Shown: positions 56,716 through 64,000 of the stretch, piece after piece
How positions within the stretch are numbered: the stretch's first letter is position 1
Layout of the letters: each line of letters starts with the position of its first letter
NCBI GenBank assembly: GCA_963750045.1
Contig: CAVVPD010000003.1
Coordinates: 372,001-436,000, forward strand
Length of the DNA: 64,000 nt
Reading direction: 5' to 3'
Source: DASUAS01 sp963750045
GTDB taxonomy: Bacteria > Actinomycetota > Acidimicrobiia > IMCC26256 > DASPTH01
Notes under the pieces: model-generated
Told to the model about the DNA's origin: nothing
Database searches by the model: none
The model's input: only the letters and a program-made list of their open reading frames with translations
Position numbers and translations under genes: made by a program

Positions 56716-57846
56716 TCATCCCTCCTGCTGGCGGAGCACCGCGACCGATGCCGAGCCACCGCCGCCCATGGTCTGCACCACACCGGTGTGCACGTCGCGC
56801 GAGATCTGCCGGTCCCCCGCGACGCCTCGGAGCTGGCGGACGAGGTCAGCGGTCTGTCCGAGTGCGGTCGCCCCGCTCGGGTGCCCGCGTGCCACGCACC
56901 CGCCGTCGACGTTGGTCGGGAGTCGACCGCCCACCTCAAGCTCTCCGTCGAGCACCATGCGGATCACGTCGGCCGGCTCCCCGAGGCCGAGCTCGACGAG
57001 CGTGAGCACCTCCTCGCTGCTGCAGAGGTCGTGCAGCGAGACCGCACCGACTTCGGAGGGGTCGATGCCGGCCGCGGCATAGGCCTGCTTGGCTGTGATC
57101 GTCGTCTGGGCGAACGGACCGATGGTCGGGCCAACGCGCGGCCACTCGGGGTCCTCGAACTGGCTGGTCTGCTCGATAGCGAGCAGCGCGATCGCATCCC
57201 CGATGCGCTCGCGCGTGACGACCGCCGCCGCCGCGCCGTCGGCGTTGGCGTGGCACATCATGCGGGTGAGCGGGGTTGCGACCATTCGGGCCGCGAGGAC
57301 CTCGTCAGCGGTGACGACGTGGTCCGGTCGGCGCGCCGCAAGGTCGTAGCGCGCCGCGCAGTTCCACGACTTGGCGGCGACCGTCGCGAACACCTCGGGG
57401 CCCGCGCCGTGGTCGTGGAGGAACCGCCCCCCGGCAATCGCGTACACGCCTTGTGGGGGGAACCGATCCCACACCTCACGCACCGCGGGCACGATGCCCC
57501 CGGGTTCGAGGGCAGTCATCTTCTCATAGCCGACCGCCAGCGCAGTGTGGACCCTGCCGGACCACACTGCCCACGCCGCGTGCCGCAGCGCGACGAGACC
57601 ACCGGCCGACGCCGACTCGATGCCCGTCACCGGCACGCCCGTGAGCCCGAGCGAGTGCGCAACCCGGAGCGCGCTCTGCGGAGGGCCGAGCATCGACGAG
57701 CCGAAGACCTCGCCGACGTCGTCGTACGCCAGACCGGCATCGTCGAGCGCTTCCTGGGCAGCGCGGCGACCGAGCTCGTGGAGCGGCACGTCGCCGTGCT
57801 TCGCGAACGGCGTCATGCCCACGCCCGCGATCCATACCGGGTTCAC
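56716..57846 (-). CDS. Thiolase-fold protein with Ser at the nucleophile position
   Basis: An intact protein of 376 residues. MNPVWIAGVGMTPFAKHGD is a typical SCP-x-like start. In the nucleophile loop VTGIESASAGGL a Ser stands where thiolases have Cys. The C-terminal elements RLPTNVDGGCVARGHPSGAT retain the catalytic His region and a Cys. It is closer to true thiolases than the two Ltp2-like proteins at 25480 and 40394. It overlaps the upstream OB-fold gene by four bases. Confidence 0.88.
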   Translation of the reverse strand: MNPVWIAGVGMTPFAKHGDVPLHELGRRAAQEALDDAGLAYDDVGEVFGSSMLGPPQSALRVAHSLGLTGVPVTGIESASAGGLVALRHAAWAVWSGRVHTALAVGYEKMTALEPGGIVPAVREVWDRFPPQGVYAIAGGRFLHDHGAGPEVFATVAAKSWNCAARYDLAARRPDHVVTADEVLAARMVATPLTRMMCHANADGAAAAVVTRERIGDAIALLAIEQTSQFEDPEWPRVGPTIGPFAQTTITAKQAYAAAGIDPSEVGAVSLHDLCSSEEVLTLVELGLGEPADVIRMVLDGELEVGGRLPTNVDGGCVARGHPSGATALGQTADLVRQLRGVAGDRQISRDVHTGVVQTMGGGGSASVAVLRQQEG

Positions 57847-58103
57847 GCGTCGGCTCCGGCCTCGGGCGTGAACACGTCGATGGTCTCGTCGTCGACCGAC
57901 GCCGACCTGACCTCACCGGTCGCTCCCGGCAGCGGTGCGTGGTCGGCGTCGACAACCACCTGCAACATCGGCCCGTCGAGCACACGCACCCAGGCGATTG
58001 CGTACCCGCTGTCGTCCCCGAATCCGTCGATGGGCGACGGACTCGGGACCCAGGTGGATCCCCAGACCTCGCCGGTGCGTGCTGTTGCTGGACCTTCGGT
58101 CAC
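57843..58103 (-). CDS. Short OB-fold protein, DUF35-like without zinc ribbon
   Basis: An intact protein of 86 residues. GYAIAWVRVLDGPMLQVVVD and the acidic C-terminus resemble the OB-fold half of DUF35, but there is no cysteine at all. Location between the thiolase-like gene and a CaiB gene, with four-base overlaps on both sides, suggests it is the thiolase's partner subunit reduced to the OB-fold. Confidence 0.65.
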   Translation of the reverse strand: MTEGPATARTGEVWGSTWVPSPSPIDGFGDDSGYAIAWVRVLDGPMLQVVVDADHAPLPGATGEVRSASVDDETIDVFTPEAGADA

Positions 58104-60332
58104 GATCTCGTTCCTTCCGGTACCAGCTCGGCGTTGGCGTCGCCGAGGCGCGGAGGCGGGGACTGACTGAGCGGCCCCTCTCCCACTATCCGCCAGGGCA
58201 TGCCCACGATCCGCGCGTCGTCGATGTCGGGGTCGGGGTGATTGATGCGGGTGAAGAAGTCGCGGATCCGCAGGTGGTCATCGTCGAGGAGGTCGACCGC
58301 GCGCTGCACTGCAGCCGCCGGCACGCCTGCGTCCGCGAGGAGGTCGGCGAGATCGTCAACGTCGACGTTCGCGAGTCGCTCCGTGAGCACCGTTTCGAGC
58401 TCGACACGGTCTCGCCAGCGCGTTTTCTGCGCGTCCCACTCCGGTCGCGTCAGTGCTGCAGGGTGGCCGAGCGCGTCAAGCATCCGTTGCCACTGCTCGT
58501 CGGACTGCACGGCCAGGGCGAGCCAGCGGCCGTCGCGGCCTTCGAACACTGCGTGCGGTGCGTAGGGGGCCAGTGTGTTGCCGGACGGCATCGTGAGTTT
58601 CGACGAGAGCGATGCCTCGGCCATGAATTCACCCACAAGTGTCGCAACCACTTCGGCCATCGACAGGTCGACATCGACGCCGACGCCACGTGCCGAGCCC
58701 AAGGCCCACGCCGCGATCACGGTTGCACCGACGACCGACGACAACGGATCGGCGAGGACCGTCCCGAGATGCGCGAGGTCACCGTCGACGGTTCGCGTGA
58801 GGTGGGCCAGCCCACCATAAGCCTGTACGTTGTTGGCGTAGACCTTGTAGTGGGCGAGCGGCCCGTCGCTCCCGAATCCCGACACGTGCAACACCAGGCG
58901 CCCCTTGTCGCGGACGGCGCCGGCATCGACACCGAGGCGATCGAGCCGTGACCGCCCGACGTTCTCGATGACCACGTCGGAGCGGTCGAGGAGAACGTTC
59001 ACGGTGTCGTCGATTGCGTCGGCGCCGGCGACCACGCTGCGTTTCGAGAAGTTGGCAACCGCGAAGTACGCGCCGCGCTCCAGCCCTGCGATCCCGCCGG
59101 CGAACGGTCCCGTGCGACGGTAGATGTCGAGACGCCGCTCGTCTTCGAGTCGCACGACGTCGGCGCCCATTGCCCCGAGTAACGACCCGACAATCGGGCC
59201 CGCCAGCACGTGGGTGAGCTCCAGCACCCGCAGCCCCGCGAGTCGCGCCGACCTGTCGGGTGCACCCTCGGCGCTCGTGTCGGTGGCGGCAAACGACGCG
59301 ACCCACGGCGTGTCTGGAGCCGTGACCCTGCCACTATCGATCTCTTCAGCGATGAGGAACTCACGGCTGGCGAACTGCGGAGACTCGAGGAGCTCGATGG
59401 GGCCGTTGACCGGCGTCGATGGCACACCGTTGCGCTGGAGCAGGTCGGCGCACTCCGCCTTGTACTGCTGCGCGCTCCACTCGCGCACCTGTTCCGTGAT
59501 CATCGTCGCATGCTCGGCCCGCGCGGGCGCGTCGTCGAGCCCGACAGTCCACTGGGGTTCACCGAGGCACGCGACCATGCCCTTCCACTGGTGGTCCTCG
59601 ATCGCAGCGATGCGCACCAGGCCGTCGCGGCACGGGAAGAGGCCTGACGGCGCGACGTAGCGCCCACTCCCTGCTCGCCCCGGACAGTGGAAGATGAGAT
59701 GTGCACACTCAGGGAGCGCGCCGGTGAAGATCATCGCTTCCTGTGCGGACACGTCGACGTGCACCGGACCGGCACCGCCACGAGCACGGTCGAGCCCGTG
59801 GAGCGCACCCAGCGCTGCCACCGTGCCGACGGCCCGGAGTCCGACGAACCCGGGCGGGGAAGTCGGACGGCCGCCCCCGACCGGCTCGATCGTCGAGAGC
59901 AACCCACCTGCGGCCTGCGCGACCAGCTCGCCGCCCAGCGCGACCCGCGAGCGGGCCGTCGAGCCCATATGGCGACACCGTGACCCAGACCGATCGGTTC
60001 GACGCCGCTACCTCACGCAGGTGCGCCGGGACGTCGGCGATCCCGACGACGCGGTCGTCGATCACGATTGCGCTGGTCGCAACGAGTTCCGCGACGTCGG
60101 CATCTACACCGACGAGCTGCTTCGACCGGTCGAGCACTGCACCGATCAGCGAGTGACTGCGTCCCTCTCTGTCGGCAGTCGCGGGCTCGTGGTCGGCGAT
60201 GGAGCGCGGTTCGGACACGACCTTGGTCACCTCGGCGCCGAGCTGCGCCAACAGCGCAGCGGCGGAGGCACCGGCGATGCCGTCACCAAGTTCGAGCACG
60301 GACACCCCGACGAGGAGCGGTGTTGGCTGCAT
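58100..60332 (-). CDS. Double-domain CaiB/BaiF CoA transferase (one frame break)
   Basis: About 743 residues holding two family III modules. The first starts VSVLELGDGIAGASAAAL and has VHVDVSAQEAMIF. The second, from about residue 370, starts LRVLELTHVLAGPIVGSLLG and has VDVDLSMAEVVATL, then VGMPWRIVGEGPLSQSPPPR. The two nucleophile positions carry Glu rather than Asp. The frame breaks at CGCG 59946-59949 and one CG gives DGPLARVALGGELVAQ. The duplication may mimic the interlocked dimer of single-domain enzymes. A pseudo-palindrome is just upstream. Confidence 0.86.
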
Positions 60333-60340
60333 CCGGCGAA

Positions 60341-60362
60341 ACAATAGAACATCATCTGTTGT
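60341..60362. promoter_or_regulatory. Imperfect 22-bp palindrome in a divergent promoter
   Basis: The pattern ACAA-N-AGA-N2-AT-N2-TCT-N-TTGT is symmetric at 16 of 22 positions. It sits nine bases upstream of the CaiB ATG and about 80 upstream of the LivG-like GTG. Its ATAGAACA-CTG core resembles copy 3 of the repeated element at 31918. Confidence 0.5.
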
Positions 60363-60442
60363 GTTGCCCGGCCCCGGCGCTAGGATGCGCCTCGGCACTC
60401 GGCCGGGTGCCGGCCGGGACGATCGAGACCGGGGGACACGTC

Positions 60443-61278
60443 GTGGCCGACGTCGAAGAGGACTCTGCACCACCGGACGCGATGATCCGGCTCGACGGGA
60501 TCAGCGTGCGCTTCGGCGGCATCGTCGCGCTGAGTGACGTGAGCTTCGGAGCGGACGCTGGCGAGGTGCTCGGGATCATCGGGCCGAACGGGGCCGGCAA
60601 GACCACGCTCTTCGATGTGGTCTCCGGCGTGCGCACACCCAACGACGGTCGGGTCCACCTCGACGGCGCCGACATCACCAACCGGTCGTCGTCATCGCGC
60701 GCCACGCCGGCCTTCGGAGGACGTTCCAACGGGTCCAGACCTTCGGGTGGCTCAGCGTCGAAGACAACATCCTCGCCGCCTTGGAGTGGCGGGGCGGAGG
60801 CGGAGGCTTCCTCGCCGACATGGCCGCGTTCCCAACCCGACGACGCCGCGAACGGATTCGGCGCGAGCGTGTCGACGAGGTGATGGAGCGCTGCGGCCTA
60901 GTAGCCGTGCGTAAGGAGCTCGCAGGATCGCTCCCCATTGGCGTCGGTCGCATGGTTGAGTTCGCGCGTGCGATTGTCGACACCCCCAAGGTGCTCCTCC
61001 TCGACGAGCCCGCATCCGGCCTCGACGAGGCGGAGATCGAACGTCTCGGCACCGAGATCCAGCACGTTCGCAGCGAGTCCAACTGCGCAGTTCTCCTGGT
61101 CGAGCACAACGCGGGCTTCGTGATGGAGCAGAGCAACCGGATCGTGGTGTTGGAGCTGGGGTCGGTGCTGGCATCGGGCCTTCCCGAAGAGATCCAACAG
61201 AACCAGCAGGTGCGCGACGCCTACCTCGGGGAGGCGGACGTCGTGTCGCACAGCACCCCGACACCGACCAAACCCTGA
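60443..61278 (+). CDS. livG: ABC importer ATPase, LivG-like (one frame break)
   Basis: About 278 residues. ISVRFGGIVALSDVSFGADA, Walker A GPNGAGKTT, the Q-loop region LRRTFQRVQTFGWLSVEDNI, signature region LPIGVGRMVEFARAI, Walker B VLLLDEPASGLD and VLLVEHNAGFV are LivG features. The signature lacks the usual LSGG. The frame breaks at the GG of 60684-60685; one added base gives ITNRVVIARHAGLRRTF. GTG 60443 is chosen; ATG 60482 is possible. It complements the LivH and LivM-LivF genes at 51099-54068. Confidence 0.85.
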
Positions 61279-63215
61279 TGGGGCGCCTGCGCGGGCGGGT
61301 CGCGCTCATCACCGGATCGACCCGAGGGATCGGCAACACGGTCGCGCAACGACTCGCGGCCGAAGGCGCCCGGGTTGTCGTGCACGGGCGTGACGATCGG
61401 GCCGTCGCCGCGGCAGCCGGAGCGATCGACGGAGCAGTTGGCGTGACGGGCGCGATGGAAGACCGAGAACAGGTCCGCTCACTCTGCGAGCGCGCACTCG
61501 ACCTCACCGGCACCGTCGACATCGTCGTCAACAACGCGGGCGCTTCGGTTCACCACTCGTTCCTCGACGACAGCGACGAAGAGTGGGACCACATGCTGGC
61601 GGTGAACCTCTTCGGACCCCGTGAGGTGTTGCGCTGTCTCCTACCCGGCATGCAGCGAACAGGGTGGGGACGGATCGTCAATGTCACTTCAGAGGCTGGG
61701 ATCCGAGGCACTGCCGGGTATCCCGCGTACGCGGCGTCGAAGGGTGCGCTGGTCGCGCTCTCGCTGACCTTGTCCCTCGAGCTCGCCGACACCGGTGTCC
61801 GCGTCAACGCGTTCGCTCCGGTCGCGCTGACCGATCTGGTCCGCTCGCAAGTCACTCCTCGCACGCTCGAATACCTCGTCGACCGCGGGTTCCCGACCGT
61901 CGAGGAGTGCGCCGAGCGACTCCTTCCCTTGGTCTACGACGACGCGCCATCGGGTCAGGTGGTGCTCATGCACCTCGGCAGCCAACCGACGGAAATCGTC
62001 CCCGACCTCTCGACCTCCTCAGAGCACGCGGTCGTGGAGTACAACCCGTTCGCCCGGAACACACAGATCAACCCGTACCCGGTGTACCGATGGCTACGCG
62101 ACGACTCGCCCGTCTACCACAACCCCGATGTCGGCTTCTACGCCCTGTCCCGCTTCGACGACGTGCTGCGGGCGCATCTCGACACGACGAGGTTCCTGTC
62201 AGGACACGGGGTGACGATCGAGGACACCGGCACGTCGGCCGATCTGCTGATCACGAAGGACGAACCGGAGCACACGTGGCACCGGAAGCTCGTGTCGCGC
62301 GTGCTTCACTCCGCGTGCGATCGCGAACCTGGAAGATGCCGTGCGCACCGTCGCCGCCGAAGCACTCGAGAAGCGCGCCGAGCGCGGCGAGATGGAGATC
62401 ATCGGTGAGCTGTCGGGGTACCTGCCGATGGCGATCATCGCCGAGATGCTCGGCCTGCCGGTCGAGATCCGAGCGCGTCTGCGCGAGCTCTCGGACCGCG
62501 CACTCGCCCGTCCCGACAACGGCATCGCCGAGACACCCCCGACGCCCTCGAGGCCTCCCAGGAGATGACGATGCTCCTCCTCGAGGTCGTCGCCGACATC
62601 GTCGAGCATCCCGGCGACGACATCGCAAGCATGTTGCTGCAGGCACAGGTCACCGACGGTGACGGCAACCAGTTCTCGCTCACCCAGCAGCAGGTCGCAG
62701 TGCGCCTCCTCGAGCTCGCGTTCGCTGGCCACGAGACGACGGCCAAGCTCATCGCCAACGGCGTGGTCGCCCTTGCTTGGTACCCGGATCAACGGACCGA
62801 ACTGGTAGAGCACCAGGAGCTGCTACCTCACAGCGATCGAGGAGATGCTCCGGTGGGATCCGCCCTCGCACTACCAGGGGCGATGGGTCGAGGAAGATGT
62901 GGAGCTCCACGGAGTGACCATCCCCGCCGACTCGCGAGTGATCCTCGTCACCGGAGCGGCCCAGCACGACGATCGCGTCTTCGACGAACCCGAGTTGTTC
63001 GACTTCCATCGCGACCTCGAGCGTCACGTCGGCTTCGGGTTCGGTTCACATCTGTGCGTCGGCGCCGCACTGGCTCGGCTCGAGACTCGCGTCACGTTCG
63101 AGGAGTTGCTGGCCCGATACCCCGCTACGAGATTGGCGAACCGATCGTCCGCGCGTACAGCAGCAACGTCCGCGGTCTCGCCCGGTTGCCAATCATCCTC
63201 GAACCGACCGGCTGA
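61278..63215 (+). CDS. SDR-cytochrome P450 fusion (four frame breaks)
   Basis: The frame opens with a complete SDR: VALITGSTRGIGNTVAQRLA, DIVVNNAGASVHH, NVTSEAG and AYAASKGA. It continues without a stop through LGSQPTEIVPDL into a P450 start, EYNPFARNTQINPYPVYRWL. The P450 part has AFAGHETTAK (I-helix), EEMLRW (ExxR) and FGFGSHLCVG (heme Cys). Breaks: CGCG 62312-62315 and 62834-62835 (one CG each), C-runs 62536-62540 and 63120-63123 (one C each). An internal GTG near 62034 could start a separate P450, but no stop ends the SDR. The ATG shares a base with the LivG stop. Confidence 0.75.
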
Positions 63216-63233
63216 CGCCGGGAGTCCGAGAGG

Positions 63234-63863
63234 TCAGCGTGCTTTGCGCTTCGTGCGTTTGGCACGCGGTGCAAGGCCGCCGACAATGTGACGCTCGACG
63301 AACGTACGGAAGGACTTCGGCTTCGAGGCGTCGAACGCAGCAGAACCTGGCATCACCGTGAGCGACATGAACATGCGAGCGATCCACTCGCTCGCGGCAC
63401 GCTCGTCGAGATCGTTCGCCACCTCGCCGCGCGCTTTGGCCGCCTCGACGTAGGAACAATGAACGTCGACATCCGGCGCAGTCCGCACCGTCGCGGTCGG
63501 ACGCGAGCAGACGCAGCAACTCACGGTCGTCGTTGACGAGCCAGTTGCGACGATAGTTGTTGATGTTGCGGGCAAAGACCTCGGCGAACGCACCGACTTG
63601 GTCGACAAGCGTGTCCTCGCGGACTCATCACGTCGGCCGCTTCGCCGTAGTAATTCTCGGTGTTGCGCTCGACGGTCGCGTCGATCAACGACTGCCGATC
63701 GGAGAAGTACCGATACACCGTCCACACGCGACAGCTCGGCCGTGCGTGCGACGTCAATGAGGCTCGTCTTGTCGATCCCCAACTGCTTGAAGCAGAGGAG
63801 CGCGGCCTCGAGAATCCGGGCTCTCGTCGAGTCGTCGGCCCCCGACTCCATGCTCGCCGCCAT
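63234..63863 (-). CDS. TetR-family regulator (four frame breaks)
   Basis: A paralogue of the TetR genes at 7528 and 13551: RILEAALLCFKQLGIDKTSL, AELSR then TVYRYFSDRQSLIDATVE, AFAEVFARNINNYRR, LASDRDGA, YVEAAKARGEVANDLDE and WIARMFMSLTVMP. Breaks: CGCG 63727-63730 and 63618-63621 (one CG each), about 63483 and 63453 (one base each). ATG 63863 is chosen; 63851 or a GTG at 63899 are alternatives. If real, the breaks would kill the protein; I treat them as errors. Confidence 0.78.
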   Translation of the reverse strand: MAASMESGADDSTRARILEAALLCFKQLGIDKTSLIDVARTAELSRVDGVSVLLRSAVVDRRDRRAQHRELLRRSGRRDESARTRLSTKSVRSPRSLPATSTTIVATGSSTTTVSCCVCSRPTATVRTAPDVDVHCSYVEAAKARGEVANDLDERAASEWIARMFMSLTVMPGSAAFDASKPKSFRTFVERHIVGGLAPRAKRTKRKAR

Positions 63864-63943
63864 GCTGCCACCCGCTGCCGTAGTTCCGGACCCCGACACC
63901 GTAGTGTCGGCCAGCGACGGCCCTGCGGATCAGCTCGATTGGG

Positions 63944-64000
63944 TCAGCGGGACACCGAAAGCCGCAGATCCTCTCGCAGCGCCTGCTTCTTGATCTTGCC
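63944..64000 (-). CDS. Acyl-CoA ligase, C-terminal end
   Basis: Eighteen codons before a TGA read GKIKKQALREDLRLSVSR. GKIKKxxLR is the lysine motif that closes the active site of ANL-family acyl-CoA ligases, so the rest of a minus-strand ligase lies beyond the window. Confidence 0.55.
   Translation of the reverse strand, partial: GKIKKQALREDLRLSVSR

Noticed and set aside
18864..60362. KstR-type operators in the promoter gaps
   Set aside because: None of the promoter dyads fits TNNAACNNGTTNNA by eye, so a cholesterol-regulon assignment is not supported despite the steroid-like gene content.
352..63746. Programmed +1 frameshifting in many genes
   Set aside because: The breaks share no slippery codon, stop or downstream structure, and the repair that restores conserved residues is always an added CG or one base. 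Sequence loss explains them better.
1..64000. tRNA, rRNA, CRISPR arrays, insertion sequences or phage genes
   Set aside because: None was recognised on reading either strand. A covariance-model search was not possible.

Overview
The window is a 64 kb stretch of GC-rich DNA, packed almost wall to wall with catabolic genes. The codons favour G/C in third position, GTG starts are common, and stop and start codons overlap by 1-4 bases in most neighbouring pairs. The mix of luciferase-like (F420/FMN) oxidoreductases, heteromeric acyl-CoA dehydrogenases, lipid-transfer-type thiolases with DUF35 partners, CaiB-type CoA transferases, P450s and TetR regulators points to an actinobacterium. An uncultured Acidimicrobiia-like lineage is my best guess, by inference only. 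I see no rRNA, tRNA, insertion sequence, CRISPR array or housekeeping gene.

Layout. 0-4.4 kb: a luciferase-like C-terminus, an amidohydrolase, a scar with two truncated gene remnants, then CaiB and a luciferase-like enzyme on the minus strand. 4.5-7.5 kb: a second luciferase-like enzyme, SDR, MaoC-type dehydratase and SDR on the plus strand. 7.5-11.7 kb: TetR divergent from an acyl-CoA dehydrogenase, enoyl-CoA hydratase and Baeyer-Villiger monooxygenase operon. 11.7-22.8 kb: a long minus-strand block (DUF427-thioesterase fusion, SnoaL, TetR, three hydratases, acyl-CoA ligase, SDR, MaoC, isochorismatase-like protein, acyl-CoA dehydrogenase pair). 22.9-29.6 kb: a tightly coupled plus-strand operon (luciferase-like enzyme, ligase, thiolase/DUF35, SMP-30 lactonase, ligase). 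29.8-37.8 kb: short divergent units with a P450 and a second acyl-CoA dehydrogenase pair. 37.8-46.8 kb: a minus-strand block (DUF3237, amidohydrolase, SDRs, thiolase/DUF35, VOC protein, two CaiB enzymes, hydratase). 46.9-54.3 kb: amidohydrolase, third dehydrogenase pair, SnoaL, and a branched-chain-amino-acid-type ABC importer with a fused permease-ATPase. 54.3-60.3 kb: ligase, SDR, thiolase with a bare OB-fold partner, double-domain CaiB. 60.4-64 kb: the other importer ATPase, an SDR-P450 fusion, TetR and the end of another ligase.

How the genes fit together: uptake by the ABC importer, oxygenation (P450s, Baeyer-Villiger and luciferase-like enzymes), ring or lactone opening (amidohydrolases, SMP-30), CoA activation or transfer (five complete ligases, five CaiB-type genes or remnants), then beta-oxidation and retro-aldol cleavage (acyl-CoA dehydrogenases, hydratases, SDRs, thiolase/DUF35 pairs). 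This resembles machinery for steroid, terpenoid or other branched alicyclic carboxylates. The actual substrate cannot be read from the sequence.

A striking non-genic pattern runs through the window. Roughly half the genes contain frame breaks. Of 43 breaks found by hand, 33 are repaired by adding one CG dinucleotide next to a CG or CGCG tract, eight by adding one base (mostly in a G or C run), and two are ambiguous. None needs a base removed. I treat these as consensus errors with a strong sequence bias and annotate the genes across them. Several promoter gaps hold clean inverted repeats or a repeated 36-bp element that are good operator candidates.
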